From positions 42,876,018 through 42,940,017 of the forward strand of contig OZ024837.1 in the NCBI GenBank assembly GCA_964016985.1: DNA of 64,000 bases. The letters are read 5' to 3'. The notes under the pieces were generated by a model, which was not told the DNA's origin, did no database searches, and saw only the letters and a list, made by a program, of their open reading frames with translations. The position numbers and the translations under genes are program-made. Shown here in pieces: positions 46,001 to 57,734 of the stretch (positions are counted from its first letter, which is position 1; each line of letters starts with the position of its first letter). The DNA is from Anodontia alba. Its lineage: Eukaryota; Mollusca; Bivalvia; Lucinida; Lucinidae.

Positions 46001-49000
46001 TCTGCTCAAAACATAGATTGTGGGTACTCGTTAGAACCGCCTCAACGAGGCGATTCTAACGAGTACCCACAATCTATGTTTTTGAGGAGAAATAAGAAAA
46101 ATAATGTATACCCCTGTAAACCCCAGTTTTACTATATAAAAGTGGGGTTTAAGGGGGTCAAAGCTATTACGCTTCTGCCTGGATAGCTTCCATACTATTG
46201 TTTATGATTTCCCTAAAACTCCCTTTCTACATTTTTAATGGTAACGATGTAAATTACAATACGAAAAAAAAAATGAAAAAATCGAGTCGGTACGTGAAGC
46301 AATGATTGTTCTCCGAAGACGAATCCTTGATAAAAATATCGACCAATCAAATGCTGGCGAAATTAAATTAGCGGCGCCCGTGCACCGTCAATAAAACAGG
46401 AATACAAATGGATACTCCATTGCTGAAAGCTGCAAATAGTATGCAAACATTGATGATGTGCATTTCCATCGTCTGCCGTGGAGGAGTGAACAAAATGTAA
46501 GCAACGGCTTATCCGAGCTATGAAGATGGAAAAAGATCCAGTGAGTGTAATTGTTTCCACGCTACAGGCAAAGTGAATTGACTATCAATGTTTCAATTAC
46601 TTTAAGAGATATATTTTTTTCATTCATTTGACTGGCATGGTGGTAAAATGTGTACAGAAAGCATACGTTGATAAGCTGGACATCAGAAATTTTCCAGATC
46701 TGAGTGTTTCGAAAATTTCTCAAGAGTTTTTGGAATAGCTCGAAGAAAGACTTGACTTTTGCCAGGCCTCTTAGAGGTATAATCATCATAGTTTAAACCC
46801 ATAAAGTGCTAAGTAGCAGACGGCATTCCATCTCTTTTTTTTTCTTTTTTTTTCCAGAGAAAATAGACTTGGCATTTCAGGTGAATCGTCTGCTGGGCAG
46901 GCGATTCACACGAAATACCAAGCCGTATTTTCTCTGATAAAAAATAATAATAATAATAAAACAACGTCTGCTACAGTTGTGATCAGCGCTTGAAGGCACT
47001 ACTCAAAACTGATCACAACCGCTGCAGACTTTAAAAGCTGCTCGATAAATACTTTTAAGGGTTCTATGACCAACTGGGTTTACTTTCGCGCTCCGCGGGG
47101 CTTACTTTCGCGCGTTAAGACTTTTCTACACTTTATACAACATTGTCGCAAAAATTGATCGAATTTAATGCTGGATTTAAATGACAGAACTTTCATCAGA
47201 GAAAGTTCTCTCTAATTTGCCTTAAATGAAAAGAAAACAACAACAAAAAACAAACGAGCAAACAAAAAAAATATATATATATGTTTCACTACTGAAGATT
47301 ATAAACATCACACCTAAAGTCCTGTCAGACAATGTGTCCGTTTTCTTAATCATATCTCCATTCGGTCTGATACTAAATTATATAAACAAATAGTGGGTAT
47401 ATCAATTGATATGAATTGTGACCCCTTATTGCAGATCAATTTTATTTTCATAGGAAACTTTGAATAAATTTGATAAATTTTGGACAACTTTTATTATACT
47501 CGTACATCTCTTCAATAAGATCATTCTGCTGCCTGTAAATGTGTTTAAAATTGCTAGATGAGTAGCAAACAGTGTAGTCCCTGATCAGACGCCGTGATTT
47601 GCGGCGTCTGATCTGGGCCTACACTGTTTGCTCAGGCCTGTCTTCCGAATTCATAGAGCAAGTACGGTAGTATGATTAAATTGACCCTGCCCCTCAAGAA
47701 ATCCTGGATCCACCCCTGCAAAAGACCTGAAAATATTAACTACACTGAACTGAAGTACGGGGAAACAGTTTATGGCCACCACATGGCACTAACACTAGCT
47801 GTAGTGAAGATAAATAGATTATAAACGGTATGATCTTTGAGCCGGGCTTCATGGGTTGCAAGTTCCAATCCAAGCTCAGCAACATCGCCTTCGTGGAAAT
47901 CATGAAAGCATTTCTACGGTCATTCTCCTCTTTCCGCTGATTCAAGAAGGGCAGTTGTCAGTTACTTGCGAAAGTATGTGCACAAACAGTGGTTAACCGC
48001 TTAAAGTCCGGCTGCAGAGCCAGGGGTTGCAAGTTCGAATCCCTGCTCCGCTACATCGCTTTCGTGATGATGTAATAATTTCTATTGTCTTACTCCCCTT
48101 TCATCTAATTCAAGAAGGGCAGTTGTTAGTCTCCGGCGAAAAAATGTGCACAGTACACAATTACTGCTTAACCTCTTAGAGGATACGCCTGCTCAGGAAA
48201 GGTGTGAGTAGGTTAACTGATTGGTCTGACGTGACCTTAACGGTGTTGACAGGGCCATACTGAAACTACAATAAAAACAAAAGAATGATCATTGAGAATA
48301 ATGAACACATTCTTGTAAAAATCGAAAACACCAGAGAGATGTATGGATTTTCTGGGTAAATTAAGCCTCATCAGTGATCCTAAAACAATTAAAAAAATCG
48401 CGTAATGGACTCAATTATCACAAAGGACCAGAAAAAAAAAAAAAAAAACTATAGTGAAGTACGGCCCAGTATGCATACTTTTATAGCGGGCCGTTATCGG
48501 CCCGTCAAGGTAGCTGACGGGCCGATAACGGCCCGCTATAGATTAATAAAGAATGCTAGCTGGGGGCGGGTGCGGTGGGCTGGTGTGGGGGTGAGGGTGT
48601 GGGAGTGGGGGGATGACCTACGGCATTCACACGACATTTACACCAGCTTATAAAAGGAACTATGAACACGCTCATTCAGATGTTAGAATCGAAAGTACCT
48701 GATGTGTCTTTCTGGGCCAGACTACTATAATTTAGGCCAAATGCTGTCCTGGGAAATAAAGAGCAGTATTAGTTTTTAACCCCTGTCCTGCTGGCCTGGA
48801 TATACCATGTCTTTGCAAGCACCGTAGATCCAGATCAGTTGGGTTCTGAAGAAGCCAACTGATCTGGATCTGCACTGTTTGCCATTAAGTATGTGAATCT
48901 ATAGCAACCATCCGGATCAAGTAATCTGATTGGCTGAGAATTAGAAGTGGGCGTGGCATCTTAATTTATTCGGCATGGCAAGGATTAAGGATGTCCAATG

Positions 49001-52000
49001 AGTGGAATATTATCCACAGATTTGCCCCAAGAGGTGAACATATTGAAAATCATCTATAATTCGAGCCAGCTTAACCTTTACCACTCTCTGGGCATTTTCA
49101 GCAGACGACAAATTGATAATTTTCTTATTTTTCCCCAAAATCAGGATTTGACATTTCCTGCAAACTTTCTCCTACAATTTGCATGAAATATCATATCCTG
49201 TTTTCTGGGAAAAGTACGAAAAATATTTCAAAATGTCGTCTGCTGAAAATTTTACCCAGAGTGCTAAGCATTAATTGTCTCGAAGGCCCAGCTAATTCAA
49301 TAATATCGCCTCTGTACATACCGAAGAGATATTAGGTTTAACAACAATGTCTAATTGTCTGCGTTAGAAATTAGTCCAGCTGTGATCCAGCGACAAAATA
49401 CTTTACAGGGTTTCGTTTTATCCATAAATATACATGTTGCTGATGCGTTATTGTATCGGGCATATCAGGTACATACATTATTAAGCGATTTTTTTTATTT
49501 ATCTTTTTTTTCTCATTTTTCTTTATCCTGATTACGATGTTTTATTATTATTATAATTACTATTATTATTATTATTATTGTTGTTGTTGTTGTTTTTGTT
49601 GATTTTTGTGCTATTATTGTTATTTCTAAGCTGTTTCTATGACCAATAACTCATAGATATTTACTAATACACTAAATTACCAAATTTTCCGTACTTCTAT
49701 ATAACACCATGAAAATGCCATCGCCCACACATGTCCCAATAGATAACTGTCTTATTTCTACATTAAAAGATATGTTGTGGGTACTCATGAGAAGCGCCTC
49801 GCGGAGGCGCTTCTAATGAATACCACAACATATATTTTCATGGAGAAATAACAACAAGAAGCCCATGGGCCATAATTAGCTCACCTGCATATTTGCAAGT
49901 GCCATGCAACAGTCTTCCAGTATTGCCACAGCAACTGGGACACAAATTTGACCATACCATAAAAAGGTCAAAGGTCATCATTGTCTCATTATTTTAACGA
50001 ATTTGGTAGACCTTGTGTCCCCGAATCTGTATACCAAGATTCAGCCTCAAAGATTTCTTAGTACTGGAGAAGAAGATTTTTAAGTGTTTTACCATAAATG
50101 GCATGGCAGCCATCCTGTTCAGTGATGCAGAGCCATTTGAACAAATTGTCAACATCCTTTCGACAGAAGGCTCCATGTGAAATCTGGTGAAAATTGGTCG
50201 AGTGGTTTTAGAGAAGAAGACCTTTAAATATTTCATGATTTTATATCTGTATATAGCCCAGGGGCAAGGGCAGAGAACCCTTAGGGGGTGGTGCAAAATT
50301 TTGATCCTAACATTTTACTACTTTAATCATACATTGTAAGTTTCAGCCATTAGTCTTAAATACATATTGAAAAAATGATTTTTTTCAACTCCCCCTTCCC
50401 CCCCCCCCCCCCCCCCCCACACACACACCCTCTTACACATATATAGAGACGCAAATTTGACCTTGCCGTAAAAAGGTCAAAGGTCAACCTATGATCACCC
50501 TTTGAACAAACTTGGTAGAGCTTGAGTCATCGATGCTTATACCCAGATTCAGCCCCAAAGCTTTTTTGGTTCTGGAGAAGAACATTTTCAAGAGTTTTTA
50601 CAATATATGGACATGGCGGCCATCTTGTTTAATTGCGCGGAACCATTTGAACAAATTGGCAATACCCTTTCGTCAGATCTGGTGAAAAATGCTTAAGTAG
50701 TTTCAGAGAATAAGACATTTAAAAATTACACAATTTTATACATGTATATAGCCCAGCGGCAAGGGCAGATAACCCTCAAGGGACAGAATTTTGATTATAA
50801 CTAAAATGTTATACTACTTTAATCACACATTATAAGTTTCAGTCATTAGTCTTTCATATTTTCTGAGAAAATGACTTTTCAACATTTTTCCCATACAAAT
50901 GCATGGGGACGCAAATTTGGCAATACCCTTTTGACAGAAGGTCCCATGTGAAATCTAGTAATAATTGCTCAAACGGTTTCAGAGAAGAAGACATTTAAAA
51001 ATTACACAATTTTATACATGTATATAGCACAGGGGCAAGGGCAGATAATCCTCCGGAGACAAAATTTTGAGTATAACAAAAATGTTTTACTACTTTAATC
51101 ATACACTGTAAGTTTCAGCTATTAGTCTTTCATACATTCTAAGAACATGACTTTTCAACATTTTCCCCATATAAATGTGTAGGGAGGCAAATTTGACCTT
51201 GCCGTAAAAAGATCAAAGGTCAACATACGGTCGTCATTTGAACAAGCTTGGTTGACCTTGAGTCCTCGATGCTATATACCAAAATTCAGCCCCAAAGCTT
51301 TCTTGGTTCTGGAGTAGAATATTTTCAAATGTTTTTGTCATATTAGGACATGTCGGTCATCTTATTTGATGGTGCGGAACCATTTGAACAAAGTGGCAAT
51401 GGTCTTTTGACAGAAGACCCAATGCGAAATATGGCGAAAATTGCTAAAGCGGTTTAAGAGAATAAGACATTTAAAAATTACACAATTTTATAGATGTATA
51501 TTGCCCAGGGGCAAAGACAGATAACCCCAGAGGACAAAATTTAGATTATAACTAAAATGTTTTACTACTTTAATCACTCATTGTAAGTTTCAGCCATTAG
51601 TCTTTAATACATTTTAAGAAAATGACTTTTCAACAGTTTCCACATACAAACGCAAATTTGACCTTTCCGTAGAAAGGTCAAAGGTCAACCTACGGTCGTC
51701 ATTTGAACAAACTTGGTAGACCTTGAGTCCTTGATGGTATATACCAAGTTTCAGCCTTGAAGCTTTCTTTGTTTTGGAGAAGCATATTTTTAAGTGTTTT
51801 TTTTTACCATATATGGCGGACATCTTGATTAACGGACCGTGACCATTTGTACAAATTTTCAATCACAATTAACAGAAGGCTCCACATGAAGTTTGGTCAA
51901 GGGGTTACAGAGGAGAAGTTCAAAGGTGTGGACGGAGGGACGACGACGGACGACAGACAGCAAGTGATCACAATAGCTCATCCTGAGCCTTGCTCAGGTG

Positions 52001-55000
52001 AGCTAAAAAAGTCGATAAATCATGGTTCCTAAAAGCGACTTATCTAGAGTAATGGCTCACAAATATGCTTTTTCTCCTTACTTATGTTAAATGTAAAACC
52101 CAATCCCACTTTCAGTACAGAACAAGATTAATCTTATTTATAAGTCAATGCCCTAGAAGACTGACGATGCTGTAGTATTTATAACAAGGCCTACCACTGA
52201 TAAGACTTGAGAAAGTAGACTACGTTTCGCTTAAGCCGGTTTCAGAGGTAGTGTTGGGAAAGGGGATGGTATGCAGTCCAGTATTGCTATCGTATGGACA
52301 TGAACTACATTGCTATCGTTTGAAGAGTCTCAATAAAAGGTTCTCAGGGTTCAAATTAACTTTTTTGACAGCTTGCTAAAATTAGCAAGTGGCATTATTT
52401 TTTACTTGCTAAACCTTTCAGCCAACTTGCTTTTTCACACTTATAAACACTGTTAAACGTGGCTTTAAGCCTTTGCATTCTGGGTAAAAATTTCAGCAGA
52501 CATTTTAAAATATTTTTCTTATTTTTCCCAGAAAACAAGTTTTGACATTACATGCAAATTGTCTCCTATGGAGACAATTTGCATGTAATGTCAAAACCTG
52601 TTTTCTGGAAAAAATAAAAAAGCAATGATGCTATTTTTCTTATTTTTCCCTGAAAAGAAATTGCAGAACTTCAGCAACAAGGCCTCAGGTTCTGCCAATT
52701 AAAGAGAATCTTTCCAACTTGCTAGAATTGGCAAGTGATGGAAATTGCAGCTTGCTTTTTGAGGAAATTAACCAGCATTTAGCAAGTAAGCAAGTGCTAA
52801 AATTGATCCCTGGTTCTAACCCCCTCTTTCATGTGTTCTTTGATTCCGAGAACAAACTTTATAGATTTGTTATACAGTAAAACCACGATAACTCAAACAC
52901 CGATGGCTCGTCCACCTTGGATGATTCGAACTCGTTTTTGAGTCCCTACGAAATTCTTCCGAAAGCCCAAGAAAACAAATACAATGTATTTAGGGATTTT
53001 TATTTATTTTATCATGGAATTGTATGTGTGTAATTAGAGTCGCCTTCTCGAGGCGATTCTAACGAGTACTCTCAAGATACCATAATTATCACAATTTGCT
53101 TCCTGACATGGCGCCATGATTAACCCTCGGTGACTCGAACTACTCATGTCTCGAATAAATTTCCACGGTCCCAAAGATGTTCGAGCCATTGGGGTGCCAC
53201 ACTCCGCCATATACGCTCAACTATCAGCGCTTACAATTTCCACTCGGTTTCAATTAAGAGGTTTGTCTACGAAAAAAAATGAGTTAGCAAATCTCTGTGC
53301 AAGAGACAATCCGCCATGGAATGTCTAAAAACTAAGTGCTACCAAGGGGTGGGGGTGGGGGTAAATTCTTTCATTTTCGAGTAGATCACTTTTGAGAAGG
53401 GGTTTGGTGTGCAGGATTCACTAAATTGTCCCCTTCCAAAGAATGGCAGAAACTGCATCAAGTATATCAAGTAAAACTGGCACAATTAATGGGTTTATCG
53501 ATTAACTGATCGATAAACCACAAAATGATTATCATAACTGATTTGCTAATAATCGATCATTAGATTTCGGTGTTTGTTACTTTACCGTATTTACCCTTAG
53601 TATTCAGACACCTAAACTCTTTACCATACTTAATCTAAAATTTGAACAAGTACAGTTTATACCCACTGTTTGTCTAAAAGTAGCTGGATGAGTGGCAAAC
53701 AGTGTAGACCCTGATGAGACGCCGCGTTTGCTTAGGCCTGTCTGACCAAATACATACAATAAAGTATTACAAATGGTATGTAAAATTAGGTAAAAATGAT
53801 AGGTAAAATTACGACCAAATCTTCAGTGATTACTAATCGATTATCGATCACAATGGCAGGACTGATAATCGATTATCTTTTCAGCTCCGATGAGCCAGCC
53901 TTAATATCAAGTCTTTATAACTGAAAATCTGAGGAATTTGACTGGATGAATTGCAGTAATTATTTTGTGAATGTGTACAATAATCCCGGTGATGACCATT
54001 TTTCCCCCTTTTTACAACATATTTCAATACAAAAAGTTTACTGAACAAACTAGAATAGTTATCATTTGATTGGGTGAACCATAACAAATATTTTATCGCG
54101 TAGGAAGGTCCCTTATCGGAAGGCGCTGTCGCGTAGCTTGTTAGGGTTCTTCGTTGCGCGGACCAGACTCAATTATGACGGGGAACACTTCCATACTTTG
54201 TGCATCAGTTATATACTTGAATACTGCCTAAATCTGCTGAATATCAAACATCACGAGAACATTTAATAATAATTAATTCTGGATTATTTTCTGTACTAAT
54301 ATTTCTTTTCTTTACTCTACCCCAACTCTATTCTACAGCGTAAAAAATACAATACTTGGTGCTAACTTTGTATTTGTTTTTGAAAACAGAACTGCTTTAT
54401 TACGATTATATGTTGTGAAAGACGAAAAACTATATAGTTTAAGTCTGAATAAAATTTCTGTTCTGTTCTGTTCTGTTTATCAATGCACCAGTGATGACCA
54501 TTTTACCTCTCTTTTACAGCACATTTCACTTCCAAGCTAGACTTGAACCATAATAAATATTTTGTCAATTGCAAATCGCATATTATTCCATGTGATAACA
54601 ATTTTAGCCTCTCTGTTTACAATACATTTCACGAAAAACGATCACTGACCAAGATAAAATATTTAACAGCTAGATTCAAGAATATGGCCATAATTGGTTA
54701 CGGAAATAGACAATTAATTGTTAACACTTAAAGTGCAAAGTTTTTAGAAGAGGCATTCTATTCTATTTTATTTTTTATTTGTCATAGAAAATAAGTATTG
54801 ACATTTCATGTGTATTGTCTACCTAGCAGTGTAAAAACTGGTCAGATTATGTTCATATTAGGACTAAAACACTATAGTGATGGTGTGTCGACATCATATT
54901 AGTGTCATCTGAAAGGAGAGGGATAGGTAGGGTGGAGGTTTGGTGGTGGTGGTGGTAGTGGTAGTGGTGGTGGTGACCGGGGGTGGCGGGGGGGGGGTTG

Positions 55001-57690
55001 GTGGGGAGAGAGGTGCTGCTACTCACGTAGTCTTAATAGAAAGTTACAGTGCAAAAGCTGTTTGTTTGACTATCCAGAGCCATGTCTTTGTAATCAATCG
55101 TCAGATGTGATTCGTACTTCCATTTGTTATCATTACTGTTGATGTTAGTGTTGTGTAACGACCTTAAAACATTTCCCTGTAGGTCACTATAGTGTACATA
55201 CACATGCGTAGCGCTCACTAGCACATTACGCATGTGTGTAACATGTGTAAGAAAAATATTTATCATAAAGTGGCATTTACATACAATCTTTGGTTCTTTG
55301 CTATAGGGGCTACTCTTAAAGGAAAGAGCAAATTCTTTCCTCTAAGAGTAGCCCCTATTATGGAAGCGATTCTAGGCATAGTTTTCAAGATTTTTCCCGG
55401 GTATGCGTAAAAATAGTTCCGTTCTGGCTACGCCAATGTACATAGTTTATATCCAATGACAGTAGCCTTAGCTCTATAAACTATGTTGCTAATAAATAAG
55501 CAAAACCAAGAAAACTTCAAACTTTTGAGGAAATAAGGTTTTAGTCGTATAGAGTACGATATTGGCGGACTAATACTTATGCATACTCCAGTAAAATCAT
55601 TACGAAAACACGCCTATTCAAATATATAGAAAATTTCACCTCTAAAAACTGAAAATTTTCAGATAAAAAAAAACCTCTGATATTTTTCATATTTCTGATC
55701 AAAACATAGAATGTGGGTACTCGTTCATCTATGTTTTTGAGCAGAAATAAGAAAAATAATGTATACCCCTTATAAATCCCAGTTTTCTATATAAAAATGG
55801 GGTTTAAGGGGGTCAAAATTATATAGGCATGTTTTCGTGATGTGCACAAAATCTCCAGCGTTGAGCAAACAGTGTAACCTGAGTCGCGGTCCTACTAAAC
55901 ACTGAAAGAGACTTTTTCTACCGAAAATGACCGAAACGGGCTATCGGGTACCGAAAAAGGACTTTATAAATATGATACAATTTTAAGGGGATGGGGGTGA
56001 GTTGGGGGTGGGTGGGGGGGGGGGGTGGAGGGGGGCCTAATATGGATCTTTCGCTTTACATAATTTAAACAGGTTATTTCAAGACATGATTGTGAAAAAT
56101 AAAGATACGTTTAAACTTTTCGACAGTCTAGTAGGCTCAGTTCTTGGATACTTCTGCTTATTCTGATGCATGGTTTAACATGTAAAATAGTACAATTAAT
56201 TAAGCTGTAAGTTGTTCAAATCACGTATTGCTATTGTTATTGTAAGCTTTGATGATTACACATCGGGATACAGATTAATACAAGTCTTTCGACTTTCTTC
56301 TGAATCCCATTTGTATAAATTATCAATGTTTGTACTAGTTTATATTATTATATTGAAATTATACAAATAAAATATGTTTAAACCAAATCTGGGGCTTTCA
56401 TGGGGGTCTGATATTGAGCGCATACATACACAGTTTTGCAGAAGCCTACATGTACTAGGCGTCAAGAAGTCTACACACTTAGCTGCATTATATTGTGAAT
56501 TAGGTAGACATCCTTTGATAATTTATAGGAAGCTGCGAATTCTTAGATACTGGATGAAAATCCTTCAAACCGATAACATTCTTCTTAGAAATGTATATGA
56601 TTTCCTATTTAACGATGACATAAATGGCTGTACTTATAATGGTTTAAATTGGGCAGATCAAGTTAAACATATGCTTGAAAACTTAGGATTTATCTATTTG
56701 TTTGGAATTATCAAAGTTTGGATAAAATTACATGTACTTATAATGAAATAAAACAAAGATTACTTGATAGTACTAATCAAGAATTAATGATGTCAATTAA
56801 TACATCCACGAAATTACAGTCTTATTGCATCTTCAAAGTAGATACAGAACAGGAACCATACCTCGACAACATTAAACAACCTAAATTTGCATTAAGCCGT
56901 TTTAGATTAAGCTCACATCCTCTTTACATTGAAACAGGTCGTTACACTGGCATTCCAAAAGAAGAAAGATTTTGTGTATTTTGTATTATGAGAAGTATCG
57001 AAAATGAATGCCATTTTTTAATGATCTGCCCCCACTATGTAGATATCCGTCGGAAATACTTGTCAGCATATTACTGTAGATGGCTTACAATAACTAAATT
57101 CAAAATTATCATGCAAACAAAATCGAGGACATTGATAAATAACATCGCGAAATTTATTTATTTTGCTCTAAAGAGACGAAATTTGGTATGATGTTACAAT
57201 GTCAGGGTATTCGATTCTATGAGAAGTTTTAATCAACGCTATGCTTGCATTTTTATAGATCACATTATGCAAAACGTGGGACAGCGTTGGCATAAGCGAG
57301 CGGCGGACAACGAGGGCCCGGGTCGGCCTGCGCGAATGCGCGGGCTGATTTGGACCTGCGTGTTCGTAAATTGCGTAGGGCCCTTTTCGTGCGTTGAGCA
57401 TCATATGTTGTTGCGTCTTGATAACTATCATGTATATGTTGAAATATGTACGCACTCGCTTGAAGTGTATATATTTGTCAAAAAGCGTTGTAATATGTTT
57501 CATGCCAATAAAGAATTTGTATTGTATTGTATTGTATTGTATTGTAAAAATATTGTGTCTGAATGGTCTCAACGATGACAATACGAAAGTACATAAATCT
57601 GCAAACAAAAGTACTTTCATCCTTGGTACGTACTATGAATTTATTCTGTTTTTCATCAAAACAGCAATAATAACAACAACAACAACAACA

Positions 57691-57734
<44 letters not shown>

